Shown: positions 10,101 through 20,939 of the stretch, in pieces
Layout of the letters: the number at the start of each line of letters is the position of its first letter
Position numbering within the stretch: the stretch's first letter is position 1
Notes under the pieces: generated by a model
Database searches by the model: none
Seen by the model: only the letters and a program-made list of their open reading frames with translations
What the model was told of the DNA's origin: nothing
Assembly (NCBI GenBank): GCA_009602725.1
Contig: WELB01000432.1
Location: 5,465-34,390, forward strand
DNA length: 28,926 nucleotides
Origin: Spirogloea muscicola
Lineage: Eukaryota > Streptophyta > Zygnematophyceae > Spirogloeales > Spirogloeaceae
Direction of reading: 5' to 3'
Program-made: the position numbers and the translations under genes

Positions 10101-13100
10101 TGGGATCAGTAGTATGCAAAGTGGTCATGACGACAACCCTTGTGTTATATTTCATTAGAGTTGGCGATCCCACAACGCAAAGGCTTTTCACGACCTTCTC
10201 AAAGCTCACTACAAGTGCAGAACATGTAAGCTATGCATGACATAGTGGCAGATGATGCATTGTGCTGTTCTTGGTCTAGTACAAAGTGAAAATAACGTGA
10301 ACCCTCAGAGAATCTGAGCTTGGTCATCTTGGTAGCAACGCTTTATGTCAAGGATCTGCGTATATACGGTCCTCAAAGCCAGGTCCATCGTCAGCAAACT
10401 CACCCAGGTCATGCTCTACTTGTTCAGACATTGAAACAGTGGCTTGGAGAATATCCACCAGACATTCTTGGTGGGCGTTTCATCAGAGGTGCCCTTCGCT
10501 TCATGGCCAACAGGTTTGGTTTATGATGAGCCCCTGCATCACCTCCTGGAATGTTTCTCTTTGATTGATCTGGCAGTATTGTGATAAAGGAGCAGAGCCG
10601 ATCAGCTCACTATTTTGCTTTGATGAGCAATATGCTTACTGCAGTTTTGGCAAGGTCTGTTCAGAAGATTGGTACTAGGGGGTCGCGAGGTGCACTCGAG
10701 CATTAAGGTGGCCGTCAAGGTCTGTCATGCATCCATTGCTGCCAAGGAGGACATCATTGAAGCTTCATAAGTATAAGTCATACGTAAGTAGTAAGTATTT
10801 GTTTTGGTCATGAGCATCAACGGGTTAGCAGTGCTTAGGCAGCATGACAAAAGGCCTCTCATTGTGCTGCTTCTCTCTTCCGACAAGCTTATTGGCCCAT
10901 GGCAGGTCCTATCTCTGCTATACTTCACAAATGAGGCAAAGCACTTGGTGCCGTACACAATGTTTTACAGCTCTGCTGTTAGCGAGAACGCAAATTTACA
11001 TGTAAGTGAGTATGTCTCAGTGACTTGCACAGGTCAATGGCTGGCAGCAGTCATTTTTGGTGGTTAATGCAGCCTGCATTGTGGCTGCTACAGGAGGAGT
11101 ACATAAAATGGAGACAGTACCAGTCGCAGGGACGCGCTCATATGGCCTTTGTCTCCGTCTGTCAGGTACCCATGTGCTAAATATTTGATGGCCAGGACCT
11201 TTTGTAGACGTCTATATCAGATACAGCAGATGAGGTTTGACACATGTTTGCCTGATGTTTCTTGTATGATTGCAGCGAGCTACTCATGAATCCACAAGTT
11301 TGCTGTTCAGGTGCCCTGGCTACTCACACCTGTGGCCAAGAGCTTGATCCTTCATGTCAGTACTGGTTGCCTCGAACAAATGTATGCATATGCATGGAGC
11401 TCACTGCGAGTTGTCTCCTCTGTGTATTGTCTCCTCTCTACCATCTTTGTCTTGTAGTCACCTGAAGCTGAATCCAAATGTAGTTTGTTTAGGGTTTAGG
11501 GTTTAGGGTTTAGGGTTTAGAAGCGTACAGAAGAAGGTACAAAATTGCAGCATCATTAATCTCATGGGCATGACTTCAATTTTCTGATTTGACTGCATTT
11601 CTCCTTCTACTTTATCTGTCATGAGCGTGTCAGTTTCCCTCCAGGAGACGTCAGTCACTTTCTCCACCTTAAGCTTGTGCCTGTGTCACAGGGGGAGGCC
11701 TTTCTGGAGAAGTCACAGCGCGTGCAGGCGTCACTAGTGCAGAATGCGCTTGGTGTCCAGACCATTCCTGTCCTGCTAATTGCTGTAAGCTGTGGTTCTT
11801 TTATGAACCCTGATAATTCCGTGTCATATTAGAGTTGTTGGAAGGTGCAGTGCGAAGTTGTCTGCTTTTGTTTCTTGATCAGTCCAGCACTGTGCATTTC
11901 TGTATTCATTGTCATTCGTGGCTTACTGCTTACTTGTTGCGGTTTCCTTTTGACAATCAACGATTCATGGTGCTTGTATGGCAGGTCAGGCGAGCTGAAC
12001 TCATCCAGGATGCACTCAGACAATTGGCAGCTAATCAGGCTGATCTCAAGAAGCCATTGAAGGTGGGCATTTGCACTATTCTCAGATCCTAATTACTGCA
12101 GACAAAGCAATAGTATGCAGTTATAGAGGATGCAAGCTTACCCTAAGTGACCTGTCATTACGTATATTGTACTACTATATCAGTCAGTGACCTTATGTGC
12201 TGTAACCCAGATCCTGATGCCCGCTTGTTAGCCATGGATGTTTACACTGGTCTGACCACGTCATTGGTCAGGTTGTGTTTGATGGGGAGGAAGCTGTAGA
12301 CGAGGGTGGGGTAGCCAAGGAGTTCTTCCAGCTTCTCGTCAGAGACCTCTTCAATGTGGGCTATGGTAAGTTGTCACGCGCCTCATGCTCATGCAGGAGT
12401 ATTTGGCCTACTGTTGCAAACGTCACTTCAGACTTGGCGCGGCCAGCAGGGGTCTTTTTGCTGTTATAAGAAAAGGTTTAGATGTCAACTGCTGCTGTAG
12501 GTGCAGTGTGCAGCTCTGGCACTTAGGATATACAGGTCGTGTCCTTCCTGTGGTCATTAGCATGCTTCATTTTTAGTGCTCCAAGTCGATGGACCTAAAG
12601 CTGATCACATTGCCAGATGAACTGATTGTTTGAAGATTATTGGAAATGCTGGCGTGCAGGTATGTTCACGTACAATGATGCAACACGGACCTTCTGGTTT
12701 AGCCAGACTTCAATGGAATCAGAGTTAGAATATAATCTGGTAAGGGCAGTCCTCTAGAGTAGATTGCATACTTTGTCCTTCTGGGTGGCACAAGCTCCAT
12801 TTTTAAGCTAGCAGCAGCTTACAGACACTTGCCCTTTGGTAATTTGGTCATTTGCTGGTTAAGAGATTGCCAGCTAAGATGAGTGCCGATGTGATGAGCA
12901 GATGTAAGAAATTGGTTGTATTGGCAATCGCCGTTACTGATGATCTAGCTGCCACTGCTTGAATTGCTGACATAGGTAGGAACAATCATGGGGCTTGCCA
13001 TCTACAATGGCATCATCCTGGATGTACACTTCCCACAGGTGACTCAGAGTTATCTCTCTGCTGATGCTGTCAACTGTGGCATACTAGTTCGAACTGATGT

Positions 13101-15038
13101 TGCCCGACAGCAGCTCGTAAGGCCTGCAGCTGTAAGGCCAGCAGCTAGCTGTCGGCTGATTGTGGCATCTATCACCAGCATGCAACTGTGTCTGGTCAAG
13201 AGTAAGGGTTGTACATTGAGCAGGATGGTCGCAATTTCAGAGCTCAGTCTGAGATGCAGCTACTGGTGAACAGGTTGTGTATAAGAAGCTGGTAGGACGC
13301 GAGCCAACTCTTGACGATTTAGAGGACAGCCAGCCCACCGTTGGCCGGAGCCTGAGGCAGTTGCTGGAGTTCACTGGTGATGTGGAGCAGACCTTCTCAC
13401 AGACTTTTCAGGTATTTTGCCTTCTTGACAGTCATTGGCAATCTGTTTGCATGGATCAATGACATTTCTGCTTACTGCACTAGTATGCAACTCTTCACCA
13501 TCTACACCAGTAACTGTCAGTAGGAGAATGAGAGAACTTTATCTAGACTCTTGCATTTGGTAGCTAAGACAAGTGCAAAGCAAATAGTGCATTGAATGTT
13601 GGTCCGATTTGTGGATGCACCATGTTGGGCAGGTGTCTTATGAGTATTACGGGGAAGTCCGCACACACGATCTGGTGCCAAATGGAGGCGAAGTGATGGT
13701 GGACAATAGCAATCGGGAACAGTAAGTGCCGCAAGCTCGTGCAATACTAGCCCTGCATTTTTGTGCTTCCTTGTAATTATGTTCAATGACAATTGTGTAG
13801 TACCCTGACTTGCTCGTCGGTGACTCTCTAGGTATGTGAAGCTGTACGTGCAATATGTCCTCAAGGATTCCATTGCCACTCAATTTGACGCTTTCTCCCG
13901 CGGTTTTCTGAAGGTAGGAACTTCTTCTTCTGTGTCAGTTACCGTTTCCAATAAGATGCATAGGATCAGACTGGCTCAATGTTGCTCTGGCAATTATCAT
14001 AGACATTATGATAACCCTGGAGTAACATATCAAGCAAGCATCCTTTTAGCTCTATTTATGTGGGTTCGCAGGTTTGTGGCGGACCTGCTTTTCAGCTCTT
14101 TCGCTATGAGGAGCTTGAGCTACTTGTTTGTGGCCTCCCACATTTCGATTTTGAGGTATCATTGTATCTCAATCAGCCGCCAAGTACCTGAGTTTAATTT
14201 CTGACATACTCCTCTACGATGATGTAATCAGTAAGTCTTTGCAGGTATATGTCAGTGTGATACTATCGAAGTGGTCAGGCCCCTGATTTTTGTCGTTAAG
14301 TTGCAGGCCTTGCAGAAGAAAGCAGAATACCAGGGAGGATTCACTAAAGATAGCCCCCAGATTCGATGGTTCTGGGAGATTGTAAGTACATGGACTCCTG
14401 AATACTGGCACTGTTTACATCTTTTGAAGACCTCGCCCGATCACGTTAGCAAGTTCAGCAGAGGTTCACAGATGCTCTGAGATGAACCCAAAGAGCATGT
14501 TCCTCAGGCTTAGCTTTTTGTACGACCATACTTTGGGAAGTTTGAAAGCTTAGCCTTATATCCTTGCCTGGGTTATTGTTAAGGTCCAAGAATTAACACT
14601 GGAGGAGAGGAAGAACTTGCTGTCATTCGTGACTGGCAATGACCGAGCCCCAATTGGTGGTCTCGGGACACTAAGATTTGTCATCATACAGAATGGAGGG
14701 GACAGTACAAGGTTAGTACAACCCATGACCAGGTGCACCATGCATAGATCAGCCTCACTTCTCAGCATCCTCATTAGATTGCTAAGTAATTGTTGCAGAC
14801 TGTGGACATGTTCATATTGAGCTCCTACACTGTGACACTGTCCTGACAGTAAGGGCACTAAGTGCCATCTGGCTGAAGGGTTACAATCACAGTGGTGTTA
14901 TATGTTAATGATTGCAGGCTTCCTACTGCCCACACATGTTTCAACGTGCTCATGCTGCCAGAGTACAGGTCCAAGGAGCACATGCGGAACAGGTTGAAGG
15001 TTGCAATCCAGAACTCAACTGGCTTTGGCCTGCAATGA
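4535..15038 (+). CDS. HERC-type RCC1-HECT E3 ubiquitin-protein ligase, 5' end unresolved
   Basis: The product carries ubiquitin on a HECT cysteine and transfers it to substrates; the RCC1 propeller probably binds partners. Exons: 4535-4681, 5110-5349, 5657-5821, 6047-6165, 6284-6337, 6552-6716, 7001-7197, 7394-7558, 7939-8470, 8692-8803, 9044-9138, 9674-9763, 9946-9989, 10159-10225, 10428-10488, 10645-10719, 10906-11001, 11094-11165, 11311-11355, 11692-11784, 11985-12062, 12272-12365, 12660-12739, 12976-13038, 13274-13411, 13633-13721, 13832-13913, 14072-14155, 14307-14381, 14584-14711, 14918-15038. That gives about 1,220 codons, near the size of animal small HERCs (about 1,050). Phases agree at every junction except around 10645-10719, where one base is off or another acceptor is used. 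The architecture is closest to HERC3/HERC4. The weakest junction is the donor at 6338 (GTTCTT). The upstream exon must end with one extra base, so the start lies before 4535. Confidence 0.9.
7939..8470 (+). other. Acidic low-complexity linker exon of the HERC-type ligase
   Basis: This is the longest exon of the gene (177 codons). It is rich in Asp, Glu, Ser and Pro with no recognisable domain, for example [17 protein letters not shown], and a basic patch [12 protein letters not shown]. It links the propeller to the helical middle region (8692 onwards, [34 protein letters not shown]), which resembles the middle of HERC3/4. The disordered linker is probably lineage-specific. Confidence 0.75.
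10428..11001 (+). other. Reading-frame ambiguity in the HERC-type middle region
   Basis: Exon 10428-10488 ends with one spare base and exon 10906-11001 begins in phase 0, so the exon between must have a length of 2 modulo 3. The best-looking acceptor (CTGCAG, exon from 10645) gives 75 bases, one too many. Either the GGGGG run at 10678-10682 has one extra base, or the acceptor is GATGAG at 10627, giving 92 bases and an open frame. The downstream part [18 protein letters not shown] is shared by both models. Confidence 0.7.
11488..11520 (+). repeat. Interstitial telomeric repeat, (TTTAGGG)4 plus TTTAG
   Basis: Four perfect TTTAGGG units and a partial fifth lie in the intron between exons 11311-11355 and 11692-11784 of the HERC-type gene. 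It is the Arabidopsis-type telomere unit, different from the TTTTAGGG of Chlamydomonas. Confidence 0.95.
11985..15038 (+). other. HECT catalytic domain segment of the HERC-type ligase
   Basis: It starts at [14 protein letters not shown] and continues through [98 protein letters not shown] and [11 protein letters not shown]. The catalytic cysteine is in [16 protein letters not shown] (codon 14937-14939). The protein ends NSTGFGLQ with TGA at 15036-15038. All conserved N-lobe and C-lobe blocks are present and uninterrupted, so the domain is predicted to be active. Confidence 0.95.
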
Positions 15039-16311
15039 TGCAACTTTTCGACCAAGTTTTCGACCAAGCGTACTTACATGCAGTAGTATTAAAAGAAGAT
15101 CACTGGTGCCCACCATCATAAATTTCACTCAGCTTTAGATACAGAATCTAGCTTTGGGATGTGCCAGGCAAGTGCCCTGCGTAGCAGCAAACTACCGCTC
15201 ATATGTGTCTCTGGAGTAAGCCATTTAGTGTCCCTGAAGGCGAAAATGGACAAGCACTTTCACCACCTTGTAGCAATATCATCCCACGTGAAGCAGTCCA
15301 CACTTAGTACCAGCCGCTATTGGGACGCAGCCATCGGAAGAAACTGCAAGCTCCACCAAGAGCAATAATGGCTGCCACTAGCCAGCTCCCAGAGAGGAAC
15401 TGCCCTTCCAGTGGCTTGATACAAGTATTTGGCTGCAGACAGGCAACATGCAATGTAAGAAGCTCTGCATGCATTCTTGTTATCTGATGGCACTTTGCCA
15501 AGTCCCGAAGGTGGGGTCGAAGCACCTGATCCCCACGACTTTCCAACTCTGTGTTCATTCCTTTTTGGGCTGGCCTCTCACAGCCATCGCCCCCTTCTGA
15601 ACAAGCTCTACTTTGGAAGCTCATTGTTGTACATGACAGACATAAGCAGGCAATAGTTGTGCTCGATTGCCTCGGTTGGTTCTTAGCCACTAGCAACACT
15701 GTTATCCAGCAATGTTGTTGATAACCTCCGGAGCAACTATGCTTGCAGACAGGTCCCTTCAGCATCTTGGGACCTTGTCAAGCCAAGTGTATGCATGTCA
15801 ACATGTTATATCCTCCTTCCCGGAGGAGCCTTAGTCCAGACTTGAGAGTGATCTATCTAGGTCTGCAGATGTTAGTGAAATGCTGGTGCAGTCCAATAAG
15901 ACGCCTCAGCAGCCAGATGCATAGAGAAGCCAACTGAGCAGATGAGGTTGGACAAGAGATCAATACTGTTGGACAAATTTTTTTTTTTGCAGTAACACAC
16001 GCTGCAGTACTGTAGTCCTGCCTAAATTATGCCGCAGAGTCCAATGCATATCACATGGTTCGCTTGCAGGGCCATGTTTTGGTTTCTGTTTTGCTTGATT
16101 TTCGTGCCTTATGCCAATCTCGGGATCGTGCTATATTTACTGAACACGGAGTGGGCAAGTGCAAGAGCCTGCCAAGCTACACTGACATGTAAATACTGCT
16201 TGCACCTAAGCACTGGTAAAATTAACAAGTCGAAGCATGTAAATGATGAGCAAGGTGATTGAAAGAGTCTCTCTTCCCAATGGGCATGCACTGTCAGGTC
16301 TGGTGATGACC
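15039..16311. other. Convergent intergenic region with one repeat tail
   Basis: This is the 3' flank of the HERC-type gene (+) and of the unrecognised minus-strand gene. A plus-sense retroelement tail sits at about 15556-15600 (TTTTTGGGCTGGCCTCTCAC, then AGCCATCGCC). There is an 11-T run at 15978-15988. TGTAA, a common green-algal polyadenylation signal, occurs at about 15453-15457, a plausible end for the HERC-type transcript. Open frames here have no recognisable domain. Confidence 0.45.
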
Positions 16312-19300
16312 TCATGTAGCCTCCACCGAAGGACACATCTCCACGCTGACGCGCTTGGTGCAGTCAAAGGGACCCAGTCCACCACTCTTACGCACCTGCA
16401 GAAAACGTTGTAGGAAACTCCAGTCATGGCACTGGTGCACAACAAGCAGAAAGAGAGCGATCCTCCAAGCATTGGCAAAATTGGATAACAAGAAGATGGA
16501 GCAAAGTGTGCCCCCTGGAAGCTAAAGCATGTGCAACTTGACTGCAGGAGGCCGTGAGAAAGATCTAAGGAGTCTGTCAAATACTAGACGATTAGTTGAT
16601 TGTACATTCCTGTGAATGGCCCAACACCAATAAGCTGAGAGCACTGCAACCTTATATATAATTGCAGAAGAATGCAAAATAAAGCTCCACCTAGGACGAA
16701 GCAAATGCAGCAGGTCTTAAGGCAAGACGAGCTCACAGGCGACCAGGGGTTAGGCGTCTCAGGCTCTTTTGTGGCGTCAGGTGGAGAATTCTGCACTGCT
16801 CCCTTCTTTGCAAGCAGTCCCGCCTGCACATCCCGAGGACGTTGCGTATGTCATGCAGCATTGCTGAGATTGAACGCCTCTGAGATATTTCCAACTTACT
16901 TCGAGGGGTACATACACAAAGACTTGATGCTCTGCTCCTCATTACTGCGCCACAGTATCCAAATTCTAGTCATGTATTGTCAGGAACCCACATCAGGCAA
17001 GTTTTTCATAGTCCACATCAGATTCAGAGTAGTCTTTGAGGATGACGGTCATCCTACGAGGCCAGCAGCTTCAGCGGCGCAGATTTTCTCTTCCCACAGT
17101 GGGTCCAGCTCTTGCATGCCCGCAACCTCCTCGCTGTCGAGCACACCAGCATTGCTCTCAAGTTGGACGGCAGGCCCCCACCTCCTCACCATCCTCTTGC
17201 AGTTGGACGGCGACCCTGTCGGCGTCTCCGACTTCTCCAGGACAGGAGACTGTGACTGCGCCTGCTCGAGATCTGGTGACGCCGCCGCCAAAGACAGGTG
17301 CCTCTCCTCCTGCTTGCGCGTGCAAGCCGTGGTCTGCAGAAGCTGACTCACCAGCTCGACTGGCAGCTGCCTTCCACCCTGGTCTGCTCCGCCTGCCATG
17401 CTAGAACCAGCGCCTGCACTCGTCTCCACTGCGGCACAAGTACTTGACAGCCGAGCTGGCGCACAGCAATCTGAATCCACTGGAACGCTGCATTCTGATG
17501 TAGCTTGGGGCTCGTGGCATTGGGCAACCGAGGCGGAAGACAAGGCCGGGCTGCTCATCAGGACCTGCGAAGGTGAGCTCGCAATCTGGACGTCGTTCGA
17601 CGAGCACGGCATGCTGTCGGGCTGGCGCAGAGATGCAGGCTCTGTGGTCACTCCAGAAATCGCACGTTTTCGCATGCCATCGTCGGTTGAAGGCACATCG
17701 GATAAAGTGGACGGGGCGTGGTCAGCAGGCGAAGGCTTGCCTCTTGGAGTGGTGGATGCCGCTGCCTCTGACTCGACTAGATGGGCCTTGGTATTATCGT
17801 ACTCAGAGTCCTGCCGGGGGCTGGTGTTATGGGGCCTGAGCCCTCGTCCGAGCTCCTCGAGTACCGCCTGCAGGTCCTCGGCCGACATCTCTGGCACCAC
17901 GATTGGAGATGCGCCTGGCGAGACTGCCGATGGAACGGTTACACTGCCGCTGCTCAGGATGTCGCGCAGGTCCTCCTCACTGAGCAGGCCTTGCAGGTGG
18001 CCTCCAGCTGACGACTTCAGCCGGCTGGTCCTCATGGCCGAGCTGCTGTTCGCGTCGAAGCCGGCGCTGGACTTCGCGCCGTGCTGTGGACCTGTTTCCG
18101 GGGACTCGACTACGTCTTGTGGAGCTGCCCCGAGAGGACCGAGCTCCCGCCCGGAGACGCCCATGCTGCTGGCGCTGTGCCGTCGGCCTGCCGCAGCAAC
18201 GTCGTCCGTCTCTGCTGACTCCCTCTCAGACACAGCGCCAGCGCTTCTCTTGCTGGTCGCTTGTCCAGCAGCCGATTCTAGCTTCTCTGCCCTGGCTGCT
18301 GTTGCCAACGACTGCTGAAGTTGCATCGCCTCCGCAATCGTGACGCCTGTCCCAGGCCCTTGTTGATGATGGCGCGGTACGTCTCGATGGATTGTGGGTT
18401 GCTCAGATCCTGCTGCGCTTCGAGCCGCTGTCTGGCTCGCTAGTAGAGGCGAGGCCGCTGCCTCCTGCGGCAGCCGGCTCGTGGCAGTCACAGCGACAGT
18501 TGGTGTTGAGGGGCTGCCCAGAGTGTGGGGCCCCGGCGACCGCTGCCGCCGTCGGCTGGCCGACGGCGAGACGAGCTTGAAGATGTCGATGGGGCTGTGC
18601 TGCTTGGGCGCAGCCGCCACTGCTGCCGCTGTCGCCGCCGCCGCCGCCAGCACGCCGTCGCCTGTGACCTGAGACCACAGAAGCGGCAAGTCACAACGGC
18701 TGCTTAATTACACTTAAGTAACCGGCTGGACTGTTTAGAGTCAGTCATACTTGCTAATGATTGCCTGCAATACTGTTTTGTCACTGGGATTGAAGCTCTG
18801 GACTTGCACTCTAGCTTGCCGTTTACAACCATAGAAGGTATATTACTGTTCTGAGAGCGAAGTGACTACTTGAATAGAGGTCTGTCATACTTGCCACTGA
18901 GCGTCTGCAACACTGTTCTGTCACTAGGATTGAAGCTCTGGACTCACACTCTAGCTTGCTACGATCATATATAGTCCGCTAATATGGTCATGAACACCCT
19001 CTGTATGCACCTAGCTGGCTTTTACAGCCGCTCTTTGAGTATCAGCAGCCGCAGTCGATCATTGAACGTATAATACTATTCTAAGAGCGTAATTCTGTCG
19101 CTTTTGCAATGGTAACGGATGCTGCAGAGTGGCCGGCGCACCTTGAACCTGGACGTGTCGACCTTGGGCATCGGCTGGCGCAGGCCCGACGAGCCGCCCG
19201 GCCAGGACGGCTGCGCTGGACCGGCGGCCATTGCCGGCGGCGNTGGTGGTTTCGCGGATGGCATAGATGACAACCCAGTCATCTGTGTCGGCATCATCCG

Positions 19301-19383
19301 GCGGCGGCGGCGGCGGCGGCGGGGCCGGCGGCGGCAACGTCGTCCATGGCGGCGGCGACGGCGGCTGCGGCGGCGTCAATGGG
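16312..19383 (-). CDS. Unrecognised, mostly disordered protein
   Basis: Read on the minus strand, exons join in phase 0: first visible exon to 19142 (ending QPMPKVDTSRFK), then 18668-17058, 16823-16737 and 16395-16312 (TGA). The big exon has 537 codons, rich in Ser, Ala, Pro and Glu. It starts with VTGDGVLAAAAATAAAVAAA and a conserved-looking HSPIDIFKLVSPS. Two similar helical motifs, LSEEDLRDILSSG and MSAEDLQAVLEELG, lie about 35 residues apart. The end contains WGPAVQLESN and ELDPLWEEKICAAEAAGL, then LLAKKGAVQNSPPDATK and SGGLGPFDCTKRVSVEM. The last two exons are very short but have clean splice sites. Upstream of the N at 19243 another frame reads PPPPPDDADTDDWVVIYAIR from an acceptor at about 19384, so the first exon probably changes frame at that join. 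The start and function are unknown; a scaffold or regulatory protein is a guess. Confidence 0.68.
18741..18959. repeat. Intronic direct repeat, about 79-base copies, 140 bases apart
   Basis: Copies at 18741-18819 and 18881-18959 share CATACTTGC, TCACTxGGATTGAAGCTCTG and CACTCTAGCTTGC. A linked block GTATATTACTGTTCTGAGAG (18839) recurs in diverged form as GTATAATACTATTCTAAGAG (19068). All lie in the intron 18669-19141 of the minus-strand gene. Confidence 0.75.
19243..19243. other. Single undetermined base inside a predicted exon
   Basis: One N is set in a CCG/GGC-rich stretch. On the minus strand the best coding frame before it (DDADTDDWVVIYAIRETT) differs from the best frame after it (PAMAAGPAQPSWPGGSSG, then QPMPKVDTSRFK). 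The N therefore likely stands for a join of unknown length. Confidence 0.7.
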
Positions 19384-19454
19384 CTGTAAGCGGATGTAGC
19401 TTCGAATCTCGCAACGGCTAGGAGCCTTAGGAAAAAGGGAATAGCACTTCCAAT

Positions 19455-19535
19455 TTATTTATGGCAATGGCTGAGAGAGGCCAGCCCAGAGGGAATTACA
19501 AGGTCCGAAAGGGCCGAAAGGCGCCAACAGCATGA
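19455..19535 (-). mobile_element. Minus-sense retroelement tail
   Basis: It contains GGCAATGGCTGAGAGAGGCC followed by AGCCCAGAGGGAATTACAAG and GGCCGAAAGG. This is the same tail as at 20200-20260 and 23530-23590. It marks the left edge of the retroelement-rich island. Confidence 0.6.
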
Positions 19536-19904
19536 GACTATACTTCATGTATCCTGCGATCACTTTCCTTGCATGCTTCAAGAGCATCTTATATACCACT
19601 GGCAAAAAGTGTCTGGGACTTTGTGCAACATTTCATGCTCAGATGTGCAAGTAGGTCTCCTTGAGCGATACAGAGGTGCATGAAGATCTGATATCAACCA
19701 TGGAATGACGTGCGCTGATGCTTCGTGGGCTTTGACGCCAAGGACAACTGCTGTGGAACGCTGGCAATGGCTGGTGCAGAAGAGGAGGTTGACCTACGAG
19801 CTTGGGCAAGATGGCGCCGCAGAGTAAGCAAGCCGCTCAAGTCGAGTTCGTTGATGAGCTCGTGAATGATGCGGTCACTGAAAGACGCTGCTTCTTGTGA
19901 AGGG

Positions 19905-20265
19905 CGGTAGCTGTGACGAGCCAGCCCCCTAGAAGATAGAGAGGAGGTTGACATGCAAGCCCAGAAAGGTGGAGAGCTCATTTTGGAGACGGTGGTGGCA
20001 ACGACGAAGCTTGAAAATCGACGAGCTGTTGGGGAAAAAGGCACATTTGCAGCAAGATCAGTGTCTGCTACATATAGCTCCTCAGTCTTTTGTTGGAGGC
20101 TCCCCCTCAGATGTCGCAGTTTTGCAGCTCTGGCGCCCTTACAACAGCTCTTCCAGTGTAAGGCGATGGCTTTGAGAAGGAAGACCTTTCCAGTAGAGGG
20201 CGATGGCTGTGGGAGGCCAGCCCAAAGAAATGTAAAAGGCCTGAGAGGGCCGGAAGTACGGAATT
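19905..20265 (-). mobile_element. Repeat block: tail, 240-base duplicated segment, two more tails
   Basis: From about 19905 to 20150 the sequence parallels 22555-22805 in the same orientation: GGTAGCTGTGACGAGCCAGC, then AGGAGGTTGAC, GTGCAAGCCC or ATGCAAGCCC, and GCACATTTG. Two further minus-sense tails follow (CTCTTCCAGTGTAAGGCGAT; then GGGAGGCCAGCCCAAAG). In the plus frame, part of the shared segment reads DELLGKKAHL here and NELLGEVAHL at 22675. It may be a coding remnant of the element. Confidence 0.55.
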
Positions 20266-20295
20266 ACTATCCGTGCCTTCTGCGAGTGGGCGTTG

Positions 20296-20450
20296 TATAA
20301 GCTCTAGTCGGCAAGTAGATCAGAATGACTAGAGGGCGGAAAGTGTCGCCCTGTTGGAACCGGGAGGCAGCGGTTTAGGCGAGGCTAGCCCGCAAGTGGA
20401 CGGCAAATGTCAAGGACCGCCGCAGGCAGATGGCAAGCCGCATCTTTAGA
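20296..20450 (-). mobile_element. Decayed retroelement copy
   Basis: On the minus strand it reads SLTFAVHLRASLA, a stop, then TAASRFQQGDTF. This aligns with the intact version SLAFAVHLRAGLALAAASGF encoded at 21063-20990. An in-frame stop shows decay. Confidence 0.5.
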
Positions 20451-20513
20451 AGAGATGCAGCTTGTCATTTTGCTTTGGCTTTGGCTTGCCATTTTTGTCA
20501 GCCACCGCCTAGT

Positions 20514-20815
20514 CTGTGAAAAAGCCCCTCGCCATCAACGTCCTCACGGCCTTTGGGGCACGATTGCTTGACGTGTTGCACCAGCTTGTGCAACGAGCTG
20601 TATCCTGCTGGCGGCAAGGGGAGCAGGCTGGATTCAACGGCTGACGCTCTCTGGCCCTGATGTATTGCATGCTTTTCCATGTCACTGCAGCATTCTTTGG
20701 CTCACGCCTTGCATCTGCGTGCTGGCCGTGTCGCTTCTGGGCACCGGCAAGGGGACTGCGATCCGGCTGCTAGCATTCCTGAGTTGCGTCTGCTGACTAT
20801 CACGTCACTGAGCAG
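20514..20815 (+). mobile_element. Decayed retroelement copy, C-terminal region
   Basis: The plus frame reads PLAINVLTAFGARLLDVLHQ, then LVQRAVSCWRQGEQAGFNG and a stop. It aligns with the longer copy at 24925-25060 (PLAVDVHGALGSHWLDLLAR, then LARRAVSRRRGEPADLNAAG). Later pieces are shifted in frame and end near LRLLTITS. Confidence 0.55.
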
Positions 20816-20939
20816 CCACCATCACTGAGCAGCCATCCTTAACGATTGCACATTTTTCAATTCGCGCCATCTCTTATCCGTCTCTTCTGGACCTTGTCAA
20901 GCTTTTTCGATGCCCTCTGATAGAAGTAGGATACTAGTC

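Noticed and set aside
11488-11520. True chromosome end
   Set aside because: The TTTAGGG tract is short and internal, and the same gene continues for kilobases on both sides.
17398-18318. 306-codon open frame on the plus strand
   Set aside because: It is antisense to the 537-codon minus-strand exon, which has consistent splice sites on both sides. The plus frame has no domain and no supporting neighbours.
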